Part shown: piece after piece, positions 42,534 to 51,892 of the stretch | Layout: each line of letters starts with the position of its first letter | How positions within the stretch are numbered: the first letter of the stretch is position 1 | NCBI GenBank assembly: GCA_019240525.1 | Contig: JAFAYE010000001.1 | Coordinates: 965,300-1,029,299, forward strand | Length of the DNA stretch: 64,000 bases | Direction: 5' to 3' | Origin: Candidatus Eremiobacterota bacterium | GTDB taxonomy: Bacteria > Vulcanimicrobiota > Vulcanimicrobiia > Vulcanimicrobiales > Vulcanimicrobiaceae | The notes under the pieces: generated by a model | Told to the model about the DNA's origin: nothing | What the model saw: the letters and a program-made list of their open reading frames with translations, nothing else | The model's database searches: none | Program-made: the position numbers and the translations under genes

Positions 42534-43505
42534 TTAACGAGCCAATACCTTCGCGCGTTTCACCTCGGCCTCGACCTCGGCCTCCAACCGGTCCGGATGC
42601 TCGCGATACTTCGCCCAGAGCGGCGGCGTGTGGGCGATGTCGTTGAGCACGCGCGTGTAGACCGCATTGACCGGCGTCGGCACGCGATGTTCGAGTCCCG
42701 CGGAAGCGACCGCGCCGTTGAGGACGTCGACCTCGGTCTGCGGCCGCGCACGGCGCAAATCGAGCAAGAGCGACGGAGGTTTTGTACCGCGCGCGCCCGC
42801 GATATTGTGCGCCAAGAGCGTACGCGACAGCGGGCTCGGTAGGGCGGCCAGCGCGAAAAGCGCTCGTACCGGATAGCGAGGCAAGTCGATCGGCTCGATC
42901 TTCATCGCCTGCATCACCGCGCGTACCTCGCGGATCATCCGAATCTCGAGCGTAAAAATCTTGTCAAAATGGACGAAGCGATTTGGTAAGACGTTGAGAA
43001 TCGCGCAACTGGCATTCGCAACGACGTTGAGCGCTAGTTTGCTCCATTTGAGCGCGCGCCAGTCCTCGACGACTTTAACGGCGACTCCCGTTGCCGCGAA
43101 GGTCGCCGAAAGCCAATTATACGCGTTGCCTCCGATCGGCGCGACCGCTAAGCCGCCTTCCTTCGCCGGCCGCGCGTTGCCGTCACGATCGCGATCGACC
43201 GGCGTCGTGAGCGCGGCTGCCACCACGTTATCCGCGCCGAACGCGCCGGCGAGCTTTTCTTCATTGCCGACGCCGTTCTGCGGAGAGACAAAAACGCACT
43301 TTTCAGGATAGGCAATCGCCTTGCGCAACGTTTCGATCGCGCCGTCGGTATCGTACGCCTTCGTCGCGACCAGCGCGACGTCGGCGTCGAACTCGCTCAC
43401 CGCCTCCAACGATCGCGGCGCGTAAGCAACGTTGACGCCGCCGGCGCGCAGCAGATCGCCCAAATACGTCCCGACCGCGCCTTTGCCGACGATATAGACA
43501 TTCAT
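42534..43505 (-). CDS. panE: 2-dehydropantoate 2-reductase (ketopantoate reductase family)
   Basis: A 323-residue NADPH-dependent reductase of pantothenate synthesis. Motifs: nucleotide binding [16 protein letters not shown], the ATKAYDT segment, [11 protein letters not shown] and the catalytic Lys in [11 protein letters not shown], and the C-terminal helical domain. It reduces ketopantoate to pantoate. Paralogues act on other 2-oxo acids, so the symbol is likely but not certain. It overlaps dut by four bases and is 13 bases before hemQ. Confidence 0.85.
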   Translation of the reverse strand: MNVYIVGKGAVGTYLGDLLRAGGVNVAYAPRSLEAVSEFDADVALVATKAYDTDGAIETLRKAIAYPEKCVFVSPQNGVGNEEKLAGAFGADNVVAAALTTPVDRDRDGNARPAKEGGLAVAPIGGNAYNWLSATFAATGVAVKVVEDWRALKWSKLALNVVANASCAILNVLPNRFVHFDKIFTLEIRMIREVRAVMQAMKIEPIDLPRYPVRALFALAALPSPLSRTLLAHNIAGARGTKPPSLLLDLRRARPQTEVDVLNGAVASAGLEHRVPTPVNAVYTRVLNDIAHTPPLWAKYREHPDRLEAEVEAEVKRAKVLAR

Positions 43506-43957
43506 GCGGAAACGCCGGTCGAGCCGAAGCCGCCCCCTCCGCGCGTAGTCGGCGGCAGTTCGTCGACGAGTTCGAAAGACGCGCGGGCAACGGGAGCGAC
43601 GACGATTTGCGCGATGCGATCGCCACGATTGATCACGAACGGCTCGCTTCCGAAATTGGCAAGCACGACCTGCACCTCACCGCGATAATCGGCATCGATG
43701 GTGCCGGGAGCGTTGAGACACGTCACGCCGCAGCGAACGGCCAGACCGCTTCGCGGGCGGACTTGCGCTTCGTATCCTGCCGGCAGCGCGATCGAAAAGC
43801 CGGTTGGGACGAGCGCGCGCGCTCCGGGCAAGAGCGTGAGCTGCTCGCGAATAGCGGCGCAAAGATCGGCACCGGCTGCATGCTCGCTCATGTAGCCAGG
43901 CGCCGGCAATCCTTCGCCGCGCGGCAGGCGCACGAGCGCGACGCGCACGTTCTGCAT
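43502..43957 (-). CDS. dut: dUTP diphosphatase
   Basis: A 151-residue trimeric dUTPase that hydrolyses dUTP to dUMP, keeping uracil out of DNA. The five motifs are visible: [39 protein letters not shown] and the C-terminal GGGGFGSTG phosphate loop. The start MQNVRVAL is the family start; an upstream frame extension has no homology. It follows nrdR by 13 bases and overlaps panE by four. Confidence 0.95.
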   Translation of the reverse strand: MQNVRVALVRLPRGEGLPAPGYMSEHAAGADLCAAIREQLTLLPGARALVPTGFSIALPAGYEAQVRPRSGLAVRCGVTCLNAPGTIDADYRGEVQVVLANFGSEPFVINRGDRIAQIVVAPVARASFELVDELPPTTRGGGGFGSTGVSA

Positions 43958-43970
43958 TAACGAATCCGCA

Positions 43971-44432
43971 CTATAAGTGGGCGAGTTCTTCGCGGAAGCT
44001 TTCGATGTCTCGGAACGAGCGATAGACGCTCGCAAAACGAATGTAGGCGACCGGATCGAGCGCGCGCAACGCTTCCATCAGCTTTTCCCCGACGAGTGCC
44101 GAGGCAACTTCGCTTTCGCCGCGCGCGAAGAGGACGCGCTCGAGATCGGCGGCGACGGCCTCCATGCGGCTCTCGGAGATCGGCCGCTTTTCGCATGCCT
44201 TTCGCAGCCCGGTGAGAATTTTGTCGCGGCTATACTGTTCGCGCCGCCCGTCCTTCTTGACGACGAAGAGCCTGGGGACTTCCATGCGCTCGTAGGTCGT
44301 AAAACGATGCTTGCAGCGCGGATCTAAACATTCGCGCCGCCGCCGTACGACGGTCTCGTCGTCGCGCGAGTCGACGACCCGCGTCTCACTCTTGCGACAA
44401 GTCGGACAAGTCAGCGGAAATCTCTCCCCCAC
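43971..44432 (-). CDS. nrdR: Transcriptional repressor NrdR
   Basis: A 153-residue ATP/dATP-sensing repressor of ribonucleotide reductase genes. It has the zinc ribbon CPTC...[10 protein letters not shown], the RRRREC and TTYER segments and an ATP-cone region ([20 protein letters not shown]). Start is GTG 44432, with a promoter just upstream. It heads a minus-strand run with dut, panE and hemQ, so nucleotide pool genes lead the unit. Confidence 0.95.
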   Translation of the reverse strand: MGERFPLTCPTCRKSETRVVDSRDDETVVRRRRECLDPRCKHRFTTYERMEVPRLFVVKKDGRREQYSRDKILTGLRKACEKRPISESRMEAVAADLERVLFARGESEVASALVGEKLMEALRALDPVAYIRFASVYRSFRDIESFREELAHL

Positions 44433-44454
44433 GGCATATCTTGTGGGTGTCCGT

Positions 44455-44484
44455 ATTATACGTCACTATGGGTAGGTAACGCAA
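44455..44484 (-). promoter_or_regulatory. Putative sigma-70-type promoter of nrdR
   Basis: On the minus strand a -35-like TTGCGT (44484-44479) and a perfect -10 TATAAT (44460-44455) are 18 bases apart. Transcription would begin near 44448, about 16 bases before the GTG of nrdR, giving a very short leader. The upstream end overlaps the terminator of the DUF5679 gene. Confidence 0.55.
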
Positions 44485-44515
44485 AAAAGCCCCAACGCGT
44501 GTGAGCGTTTGGGGC
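44483..44515 (-). terminator. Rho-independent terminator of the DUF5679 gene
   Basis: On the minus strand GCCCCAAACGC (44515-44505) pairs with GCGTTGGGGC (44498-44489) around a six-base loop, followed by TTTTTT (44488-44483). It starts 22 bases after the DUF5679 stop and isolates that gene from nrdR. Confidence 0.85.
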
Positions 44516-44536
44516 CTTGCTGGGATCGCTTCTGCC

Positions 44537-44683
44537 TTACGCGGCGCCGATTTTGAACATTTTAGTACCACAGGTGGGGCACTTGCCTTGCACCGCGGGA
44601 CGACCGTTCTTCATCTGTATTTGGACCGCGTCTTTGATTTCGCGCTTGGCCTTGCACTTGACGCAATACGCTTCTGCTGCCAC
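44537..44683 (-). CDS. Small zinc-ribbon protein, DUF5679
   Basis: A 48-residue protein with two CxxC pairs (YCVKCKAK and KCPTCGTKMFKIG) making a zinc ribbon, matching the short DUF5679 family. Function unknown; ribosome or nucleic-acid contact is possible. GGAGG lies eight bases before the GTG at 44683, and a terminator follows, so it is a one-gene transcription unit. Divergent from dprA. Confidence 0.82.
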   Translation of the reverse strand: MAAEAYCVKCKAKREIKDAVQIQMKNGRPAVQGKCPTCGTKMFKIGAA

Positions 44684-44758
44684 CGTTGGTACCTCCGCTG
44701 CGGCCAGGCTATTCCGTGGATGCCGCCGATTCCCCCCAACGTGCTCGTCGTCTAGCCC

Positions 44759-45682
44759 ATGCTTTGCCTGGACGTGATGGAAGGGCGCATGCGGGAACCG
44801 GCCTACGAAACCCGCGAACGCCTTGCCGCTGAACGTGCCGGGCGCGGCTTCGAGGCGAGCGTTCCGGGCCTTTGGTGCTGTGGCGAGCTCGCCGCTCTCG
44901 CGCAATCCTGCGTCGCGATCGTCGGTACGCGCGCGCCGACCCCCTACGGCAGAGGCCTGGCCCACGCGTTTGCTGCCGACCTCGGACGCGCCGGCTGCTG
45001 CATCGTCTCGGGCCTGGCGCTCGGCATTGACGCAGCCGCGCACGAGGGCGCGCTGAGCGTTGCGGCTCCGACCGTGGGTGTCCTCGGCGGGGGCCATCGC
45101 CATTTTTTTCCGCCGCGCAACCGTGATCTGGGTGACCGCATCGTCGCCGCCGGGGGCGCCGTACTCTCGCCCTACCAACCCGACCAGCCCGCCAGGCCAT
45201 GGCAGTTTCTGCAGCGCAATGCCATCGTCGCCGCTCTCGCCGATGCGGTGGTCGTCATCGAAGCCCCCGCCCGTAGCGGGGCCTTGAACACCGCCGGCTG
45301 GGCCGCCGGAAGAATTCCGGTCCTTGCCGTGCCCGGCGACGTCGATCGCCGGCATGTCCAGGGATGCCTCGCACTGATTCGCGACGGCGCTACGCTCGCC
45401 CGGTCGCCCGACGACGTGCTCGAGGCGCTGGGACGTTTGCATCTTGGCGCACCGGCGCGAGCACCGGTCATTGCGCGCGATCCGGTCGCGGGCGCTCTGC
45501 TTGCCGCAATGGAGGGCGGCATCGCCGAATTTGACGACCTGGTCGGCGCTGCCAGAGTGTCGGCCGCCGCCGCATTGGCGGCATTGACCATGCTCGAGCT
45601 CAACGGCATCATTGAAGTGCGCGGCGCATCGAGTTACGCGCGGGTCGCTGCTCTATCGCGCGGCGAAGAGCCGACGCGATGA
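44759..45682 (+). CDS. dprA: DNA-processing protein DprA
   Basis: A 307-residue DprA/Smf protein that loads RecA on incoming single-stranded DNA during transformation. The Rossmann core is clear: VAIVGTRAPTPYGRGLA, IVSGLALGIDAAAH(E)GAL, GVLGGGHRHFFPPRN and the C-terminal winged helix of DprA at about residues 245-300. The N-terminal SAM-like domain is absent or reduced. It overlaps argS by ATGA. comM also occurs in this window. Confidence 0.9.
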   Translation: MLCLDVMEGRMREPAYETRERLAAERAGRGFEASVPGLWCCGELAALAQSCVAIVGTRAPTPYGRGLAHAFAADLGRAGCCIVSGLALGIDAAAHEGALSVAAPTVGVLGGGHRHFFPPRNRDLGDRIVAAGGAVLSPYQPDQPARPWQFLQRNAIVAALADAVVVIEAPARSGALNTAGWAAGRIPVLAVPGDVDRRHVQGCLALIRDGATLARSPDDVLEALGRLHLGAPARAPVIARDPVAGALLAAMEGGIAEFDDLVGAARVSAAAALAALTMLELNGIIEVRGASSYARVAALSRGEEPTR

Positions 45683-47358
45683 AGTCACGCGCGGATAATG
45701 CGCCGCCGCTCGAGGACGCGCTAGGTTCGTTCGCCGATGTCGCCGCCGAGGTCGTCACGAAAACGTACGGCGTGGAGGCGCCCGCGATCGTCTTCGAATC
45801 GCCGCGCCGTCCGGAGTTCGGCGATTTTTCAACGAACGTTGCATTTTCGCTCACGAAGGCGGCGAGGCGCTCGCCGCAGGACGTTGCCACGCAACTGGTC
45901 GGCGATATTTACGAGCGCGCTCCCGCACTCCAAGATAGTTTCAGCAGCATTGAAGCCGTGGCCGGCTTTGTCAACGTGCGCGTCGCGCCCCCGGTCTGGC
46001 AGGCCGTCATTGCGCAGATCCAGCGGCAAGGAGAACGCTTTGGGGAAATGCCGGCAAACGGCCGGCGCGTCTCGCTGGAGTTCGGCAGCGCCAATCCGAC
46101 GGGTCCGCTCGTCGTCGTTCAAGGACGCTCGATGTCGATCGGCGCCACGCTCGCTAATGCGATGCGCTTTCGTGGTTACGACGTTTTCTGCGAATGGATC
46201 ATCAACGACGCGGGGGGCCAACTCGACGCGCTCGGCCGCTCGCTCTACGCGCGCTATCGTCAAGCCTGCGGCGACGACTATCCGCTGCCCCCGGACGGCT
46301 ATCCCGGCGAGTACTTGATCGCGATCGCGCGGCAAATTGTGCGCCTCGACGGCAACCGCTGGGTCGACGCGAGCGAATCGCAATGGCTCCCGCGCTTCTC
46401 GAAAGTTGGACGCGACGAAATCGTCGCGCAACAACAGCAGACGGCCCGCCGTTTCGGCGTGGAGTACGACCGTTGGCAGAGCGAAGCCGAGCTACATGAA
46501 ACGGGCCAAGTACGCGAAGGTCTGGAGCGTTTGCGTGAACTGGGCCTCACCTACGAACGTGACGGCGCGATTTTCTTTTGCGCCACGCAGTTCGGCGACG
46601 ACAAAGACCGCGTACTCGTGCGCAGTGACGGGCGACCAACGTACTTCTGCATGGATGTTGCCTATCATTATCAGAAACTCAAAGCGAACGATCGGGTGGT
46701 CGACATCCTCGGCCCAGACCACCACGGCTACATCGAGCGCATCCAAGGAATGGCCACGGCGCTGGGCTACCCGGGCCGGCTCGAAGTCGCCATCGCGCAG
46801 CAAGTCGCGCTGATGCGCGGCAGCGAGCAGGTCAGCATGAGCAAACGCGCCGGCGACATCGTGCCGCTGGACGAAATTCTCGACGAAGTCGGCGTCGATG
46901 CGGCGCGCTTCTTCTTTATCCTGCTCGCCATTGACTCCCCGCTCTCGTTCGATCTAAAGCTCGCGGTAGAAAAAGTGAGCGATAACCCCGTCTATTACGT
47001 GCAATACGGCCACGCGCGCATCGCGTCGGTCTTGCGTCGCGCACTCGCCGACGACGTGCAATCGGCGCGAAACTGCGATCTCTCGCGATTGTTGCACCCT
47101 GCGGAACTGCGCCTCGCGCGGCGTTTGGCGGAGTTCCCCGGCGTCGTCGCGGGCGTCGTCGAATTTCTCGCTCCGCACCGATTGGCGCGCTACGCGCGCG
47201 ACGTCGCTTCGGATTTCCATCAGTTCTACACCGAGTGCAAGATTCTCGACGACGATCGTCCGGTACGTCTCGCGCGGCTGGCCCTTTGCTCGGCAGCACA
47301 GAACGTCTTGGCGCGCAGCCTCGCGCTCGCGGGCGTCAGCGCGCCAGACTCGATGTAA
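45679..47358 (+). CDS. argS: Arginyl-tRNA synthetase with altered HIGH motif
   Basis: A 559-residue class I synthetase that charges tRNA-Arg. The N-terminal add-1 domain, the ArgRS segment SANPTGPL (137-144), INDAGGQLDALG, HHGYIERIQGMA, KMSKS-type VSMSKRAGD and the anticodon-binding C-terminal domain with DFHQFYTECKI are present. The HIGH equivalent, normally HVGH after ANPTGPL, reads VVVQ at 145-148, so both catalytic histidines are missing. Some ArgRS lineages may share this; it needs checking. The ATG overlaps the stop of dprA. Confidence 0.9.
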   Translation: MKSRADNAPPLEDALGSFADVAAEVVTKTYGVEAPAIVFESPRRPEFGDFSTNVAFSLTKAARRSPQDVATQLVGDIYERAPALQDSFSSIEAVAGFVNVRVAPPVWQAVIAQIQRQGERFGEMPANGRRVSLEFGSANPTGPLVVVQGRSMSIGATLANAMRFRGYDVFCEWIINDAGGQLDALGRSLYARYRQACGDDYPLPPDGYPGEYLIAIARQIVRLDGNRWVDASESQWLPRFSKVGRDEIVAQQQQTARRFGVEYDRWQSEAELHETGQVREGLERLRELGLTYERDGAIFFCATQFGDDKDRVLVRSDGRPTYFCMDVAYHYQKLKANDRVVDILGPDHHGYIERIQGMATALGYPGRLEVAIAQQVALMRGSEQVSMSKRAGDIVPLDEILDEVGVDAARFFFILLAIDSPLSFDLKLAVEKVSDNPVYYVQYGHARIASVLRRALADDVQSARNCDLSRLLHPAELRLARRLAEFPGVVAGVVEFLAPHRLARYARDVASDFHQFYTECKILDDDRPVRLARLALCSAAQNVLARSLALAGVSAPDSM

Positions 47359-47369
47359 CCTTCGCCGAA

Positions 47370-49097
47370 GTGGCCGGATTACTCGCAGCGCTCTGGCTCC
47401 TGGGCCTCTTCGCCGCCGCGCCGGTGCTGCGTTCCCGCTCGCGCGACGACGTTGTGGATCGGTTGCGTGACGCACTTATCCTTGGTATCGCGATACCGTT
47501 CGCGCTGGCGCTCTTGCACGCGCTCTATCCGCTCGCGTGTTGGTGCGCTCTAGCAATCTGCATTGGTCTCGCGTACCGCCGGCGCCCGATGGAGAGCGAT
47601 CTGCGCGACCGAGGCGCGCCGATTCCGTATCTTTTGATCGGTTCGATCGTAGCGGTAACGTGGCCCCAACTCATGCGTCCGCTGCTCGACGGCGATTCTC
47701 TCTCGTACCATTTGCCCAATGCGGCGTCGTGGGTGCAGGCACATTCGCTCTGGACGTCGGCAACGCGATATTGGTGGTATCCTCCGGCGTCGGAGTTTTT
47801 CGCCGCCGGACTCTACGCGACGGGGGGTCCATTTGCATTGCCCTGGAGCGGGTTCGGAGCACTTGCGCTGTTAGGATTGCGCATTTGGGCGTGGGCGCGA
47901 GAAGCGTATTCTTTGCCGCCCCTGCTTGCCGACACGCTCGCCGCTGCGACCATAACGATCTATCCGATCGCGATTCAAGGCTCGACCTTGCAGAATGACG
48001 TCTGGCTCGCCGCATTCTTTCTTGAAAGCCTCTGGGTGTTACGGACGGCGGCAAACGCGACCGCGGTGCGAACCCTGGCCACCACAGCGCTGATCAAGCC
48101 GCAAGGCTGGATCCTTGCCGTACTCGCCGCCGCGGCCGGCCGGGCACCGCGCCGCGTTTGGTTCGCGGCCGCCGCGGCGCCGGCGATTTGGATCGTTCAC
48201 GATGCAATCGTGTGGCAGCGCAGCTCGGTCGAACCGCAAAACTTTCTCGCTGCACGTGCGTTCGGAACGACGATCGTAGCGCACGGCGTCCCGGCGTTCG
48301 TGTTGTTGGCCCGGGTGCTCGCGTCGCAGTCGCCGTTTGCGTCGATCGCGCTGCTGGCCGCATTGCTGGGGCCGGTGATAGCACGCAAAGACCCGCGTTT
48401 GGGCTGGGCGGGGTGCGCGTGCGCCCTGTTGTTTTTGTTTTTGCCGTTCGGTTACGCCACCGCGGTCGCCCAGCTCGCGACCGGCGCCTCGTTGCGATTC
48501 GCCGCGCCCGCCATCGCCGTAGGCACGATCGTGCTTGCGGCACCGCTCCGGCGCGCGGTCCCGCTCGCGACGGCCGCGCTCCTTCTCTCGACGCTGTACG
48601 GCATTTGGTACGTGCTCGCGATTTTCTGGAACGACGGCGGCACGCACGTGGCGATCGTCCTCGCGGTTCTGGTCGTCGCGATTGCCGCGCTCGTTCGCTC
48701 GCCGCACGTTATTTGGCTCAAGGCGGTTGGCTTTGGCCTTGGCGTCGTCGTCGCGGTGCATCTGGCCGCGCGACATGCGCTGGATTATTACGACGACGCC
48801 CTTCGGGTCGGGCCAGCATCGCCTGGCGTCTATCGGTGGATCGCGAGCAACGAGCCACCGGCAGTTGGCGGGTGGGGCCTGCGGTTGGGTGTGGTCAACG
48901 TGCTATCGCCCTCGACGCGCACGCTCGATCTCTCCGATACCGGCGCCTGTTTGGAAGCACGACGTAACGGCGTGCTGCTCGTTGCCGTGGCGCAGCCCGA
49001 CCTCGAGCCCGGTCAGAACGAAAGCCGGCTCATCGCGGCCGCCCGCTGCGGAAGGACGCTCTTCAAGGATGGCATTGGGATGGTTACTCGGCCTTAA
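47370..49097 (+). CDS. Polytopic membrane protein, GT-C glycosyltransferase-like
   Basis: A 575-residue protein with about twelve hydrophobic segments and a soluble C-terminus of about 80 residues. A GT-C-type first loop with acidic residue and aromatic (LLDGDSLSYHLPNAASW) lies after the first helices, as in polyprenyl-phosphate sugar transferases of the ArnT/PMT type; no clear sugar specificity. GTG 47370 lies 11 bases after argS. It could also be a general membrane protein without transferase activity. Confidence 0.6.
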   Translation: MAGLLAALWLLGLFAAAPVLRSRSRDDVVDRLRDALILGIAIPFALALLHALYPLACWCALAICIGLAYRRRPMESDLRDRGAPIPYLLIGSIVAVTWPQLMRPLLDGDSLSYHLPNAASWVQAHSLWTSATRYWWYPPASEFFAAGLYATGGPFALPWSGFGALALLGLRIWAWAREAYSLPPLLADTLAAATITIYPIAIQGSTLQNDVWLAAFFLESLWVLRTAANATAVRTLATTALIKPQGWILAVLAAAAGRAPRRVWFAAAAAPAIWIVHDAIVWQRSSVEPQNFLAARAFGTTIVAHGVPAFVLLARVLASQSPFASIALLAALLGPVIARKDPRLGWAGCACALLFLFLPFGYATAVAQLATGASLRFAAPAIAVGTIVLAAPLRRAVPLATAALLLSTLYGIWYVLAIFWNDGGTHVAIVLAVLVVAIAALVRSPHVIWLKAVGFGLGVVVAVHLAARHALDYYDDALRVGPASPGVYRWIASNEPPAVGGWGLRLGVVNVLSPSTRTLDLSDTGACLEARRNGVLLVAVAQPDLEPGQNESRLIAAARCGRTLFKDGIGMVTRP

Positions 49098-49151
49098 CCC
49101 CGAATGCGGAAAACGCTTCGAAGTTGGGAACAACCACAGCACCGACCCATC

Positions 49152-49190
49152 TGGCTACTTCTCTGTACGTCGGAACACTTGGCTACTTCT
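49152..49190. repeat. 11-base direct repeat before lipoprotein gene
   Basis: TGGCTACTTCT occurs at 49152-49162 and 49180-49190, a 28-base period, in the 113-base leader of the following gene. Possibly a pair of regulator sites; nothing else is distinct in this gap. Confidence 0.4.
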
Positions 49191-49210
49191 GTTGAGAGGA
49201 GACCCAGTAT

Positions 49211-50290
49211 ATGCGTCTAGCAACTTCAGCGCTTTGCGCGACGGTTGCCGTTGGAATGCTCGCAGGCTGCTCCGGAAACGGCGCGTCAACGAGCTCGGTA
49301 CCAAGCGCCGCGAGCGCAGACTTCCGCGGCGGTCAAGGCCGCCTCATCCCGCATTGGTCAAAGCTCGCATCCGCCATTCCAGAGTCGCTCCGGCCGGCCG
49401 GCTCCATGCCACTCCATGGGCGTCCCGCCCCGCTCTTCATGTCGACTGCGGGCGGCATTTATGTTAGCGAGTTCTACTCGACCGACATCTTTGCGTACAC
49501 GCGCGGGAACACATCGAATAATCCGCCCACGTGCACGATACCCAACGTATTGTATCTCAACGACGTCGCGGCCGATGCCCGCGGCAACGTCATCGATCCC
49601 GACGGCGGCAGCCGCACCATTCAGGTGTTCGGCGGCTCGGGCCAGTGTGGGAAACAGATCGGAAACATCAGCGATCCGTACGGCCAGCCTGCCGACGCTT
49701 CCAGTATGAACGTTGAAAACGGCACGATTGCCGTCGCCAACATCTTCTCGACCTATCAGGGCGGCGGCACGATTACGCTCTGCACGTTAAAAGGCGGCTG
49801 CAGCACCAATCTGGTCAATTCGAACATGTATGAAGTCATCGCCGTCGCGATGGCGCGCAACGGTGACTGCTGGGCAGACTCGTATGACGCAAGCGGCAAG
49901 GCCTGGCTCACGTACTTTCAAGGTTGCGCCGGAACCGGACAAAGCGCCACCGGCTTTAACAACACCTACGCCGGCGGCTTGGATATCGACAAGCAAGGCA
50001 ATCTCATAGCAATCGATTCCTACAACAATCAGGTCTCCGTCTACTCGGGCTGCAATCCGAATTGTACGCTCGTATCGGGACCGTTCACGCTGAACGGCGA
50101 AGCCATCTACGGTCACCTGAATCGCCAAAGCATGTCCTACGCGACCGCCGACTTTCAGTACGGCCAAATTGACGTGTACGACTACGATCTCAATCATCAC
50201 AGCTTTAAGTACATGTACAGCTTCAACAATGGCCTAACGGCGTCGGACGAAGTGGACGGCGTCGCCTACGCGCCCCGCTCGCACGAATAG
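49211..50290 (+). CDS. Beta-propeller-like lipoprotein of unknown function
   Basis: A 359-residue exported protein. The lipobox MLAGC is at residues 16-20. The body holds repeated strand patterns with NHL/YVTN-like character: GGIYVSEFYSTDIFAYTR, LNDVAADARGNVI, GGLDIDKQGNLIAIDSYNNQVSVY (in short pieces), typical of a six-bladed propeller. Likely binds a ligand or surface component. Ribosome site GAGGAGA is upstream of ATG 49211. A strong terminator follows. Confidence 0.72.
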   Translation: MRLATSALCATVAVGMLAGCSGNGASTSSVPSAASADFRGGQGRLIPHWSKLASAIPESLRPAGSMPLHGRPAPLFMSTAGGIYVSEFYSTDIFAYTRGNTSNNPPTCTIPNVLYLNDVAADARGNVIDPDGGSRTIQVFGGSGQCGKQIGNISDPYGQPADASSMNVENGTIAVANIFSTYQGGGTITLCTLKGGCSTNLVNSNMYEVIAVAMARNGDCWADSYDASGKAWLTYFQGCAGTGQSATGFNNTYAGGLDIDKQGNLIAIDSYNNQVSVYSGCNPNCTLVSGPFTLNGEAIYGHLNRQSMSYATADFQYGQIDVYDYDLNHHSFKYMYSFNNGLTASDEVDGVAYAPRSHE

Positions 50291-50312
50291 TCGCTTCGGA
50301 TAAATCCGCTCG

Positions 50313-50365
50313 TTAGGGTGAGCGAAAAGGCGGGCCCGCCGCCTTTCGCTCACCCTAATTTTTTT
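50313..50365 (+). terminator. Rho-independent terminator
   Basis: TTAGGGTGAGCGAAAaGGCGG (from 50313) pairs with the following CCGCCTTTCGCTCACCCTAA (to 50358), a stem of about 20 bases with one bulge, followed by seven T (50359-50365). It ends the lipoprotein transcript; its right arm includes the stop of the convergent AI-2E gene. Confidence 0.9.
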
Positions 50366-51428
50366 CGAACTGTGCCGTGATCCAGGGCGCCATAAAGTAG
50401 CGCCAGAGAATCTTAATCAGCGCTGCCGCCGGGATTCCTAAGATCAACCCCGGAACGCCAAAGATCTCGCCTCCGGCAAAGACGGCGAACATCGCGCCGA
50501 TCGGCGAGACGCCCACGGACTGACCCATGATCTTTGGCACGAGCACGTTGTCGCTGATGCGCGCCATGACGAACATCACGATCTGCACTCCGACGGTGAT
50601 CCAAAGGCCTTGTGGCACGCTCAACGGCAGTGCGATCAACTGCGCGATAAGCATGCCGATGATCGGAATGGCGTATGCGACACCGGATATGATTCCGATA
50701 ATGAGCGAGAACTTGAATCCCATGATCGCGGTCACGATCGCAATGACCGCGCCGGTGATCGCGCTGACGATGACTTGGCCGGAAATGTAGTGACCGAAGA
50801 GTTCCGTCACTTCGGCGGCAAGGCGCTGGGCGGTCTGCCGTTTGCCGGGCGGAAACATTGCCGTGAACCACTCGGCGATTTGGCTATCGTTCAAGAGAAA
50901 GAAGAACGATAGGATGATCGCCGAGAATGCGATGAACAGGCCGGTGGCGGTATTGAGGGCAATCGCGCCCAGCGATGCTACCGTCGCGGCCACGACTCCC
51001 GATATCTGCGCCGCGCCGATCCTTCCGAAATTGAGCTCCGCGGTCGGAATCTTCAACGTCGGAAAGTGTTGTTCGAGTGAGATCTCCATGGAAATCAGCC
51101 AGGTTTGAGCGGTCGTTGCATACGTCGGGAAGTTCACAGCTAGGAGCTGCACCTGATTGATCGTCAACGGCACGACGATGACCAAGAATAACGCGACGAC
51201 GAGCAACAAGCCGAAAAAAACGATCGAGATGGCCACTGCTTTGGGCATGTGGCGTTCCAGGCGCGCTGCGATCGGCTGAACGCCGAACGCAATGAAGGCG
51301 GCCGTCACGAAAATTGCGATCGTGCGTGGGATGTGCGCCGCAAACCAGAGCGCCGCGGCGGCCACCGCGATGCCCCCGGCAATCCAAGCGATGCGCCGCC
51401 AACGGTCGGCGGCTACAGTCGTTTGCAT
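50355..51428 (-). CDS. AI-2E family transporter
   Basis: A 357-residue membrane protein of the PF01594 (AI-2E, formerly PerM) family, with about eight hydrophobic segments. Segments: PRTIAIFVTAAFIAFGVQPI, LSFFFLLNDSQIAEWF and GVSPIGAMFAVFAGGEIFGVPGLILGIPAA (shown in parts). Some members export AI-2 or act as Na/H antiporters. It is the last gene of the pyrimidine operon run, overlapping the GNAT gene by 16 bases; its link with pyrimidine synthesis is positional only. Confidence 0.88.
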   Translation of the reverse strand: MQTTVAADRWRRIAWIAGGIAVAAAALWFAAHIPRTIAIFVTAAFIAFGVQPIAARLERHMPKAVAISIVFFGLLLVVALFLVIVVPLTINQVQLLAVNFPTYATTAQTWLISMEISLEQHFPTLKIPTAELNFGRIGAAQISGVVAATVASLGAIALNTATGLFIAFSAIILSFFFLLNDSQIAEWFTAMFPPGKRQTAQRLAAEVTELFGHYISGQVIVSAITGAVIAIVTAIMGFKFSLIIGIISGVAYAIPIIGMLIAQLIALPLSVPQGLWITVGVQIVMFVMARISDNVLVPKIMGQSVGVSPIGAMFAVFAGGEIFGVPGLILGIPAAALIKILWRYFMAPWITAQFEKN

Positions 51429-51892
51429 AAGAGGCGCCGTTCCGTATGGTAGCCGCTGCGCTCATAGAGTCCGCGGGCCGGCTCGTTCTCCTCGGTGACC
51501 ATCAGCGATATATACGGTAAGCGACAGCGCCTTGCCTCATCTTCGGCCGCGGCAAGCAGGGCCGCGCCGATTCCTTGGCGCGCGAGCCCGGGTTCCACGG
51601 CCATGTATGCGACGAAGGCTTGGGGGCTTAACGTCACTTCGTCCGGCAGCTCGTCGAGCAGCAGCAGGAACCCGACGCGCCCGTCATTATGATGCGCAAC
51701 AAACGTAACGTGCGATTGTCCCTCGACGATGTCACAGAGCCGTTGGAAAGCCTCGACGGCATCGGCTTCACTCCCCGGACGCATCGAGCTGACGCTCGAC
51801 ATCACACATCTCTGCCCGAGTTCGCGCACAAACGCGCGATCGGCCTGCGCCCCCGCACCGGCGGACTCGCTGCGGCGAACCTCAAGGCTCAC
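51413..51892 (-). CDS. GNAT family N-acetyltransferase
   Basis: A 159-residue acetyltransferase. The acetyl-CoA loop is ARQGIGAALLAAAEDEARR, preceded by VAYMAVEP and followed by LMVTEENEPARGLYERSGY, both typical of GNAT. Acceptor unknown. GTG 51892 overlaps the pyrE stop (GTGA); a frame extension upstream to 51946 has no homology. Confidence 0.85.
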   Translation of the reverse strand: MSLEVRRSESAGAGAQADRAFVRELGQRCVMSSVSSMRPGSEADAVEAFQRLCDIVEGQSHVTFVAHHNDGRVGFLLLLDELPDEVTLSPQAFVAYMAVEPGLARQGIGAALLAAAEDEARRCRLPYISLMVTEENEPARGLYERSGYHTERRLLCKRL

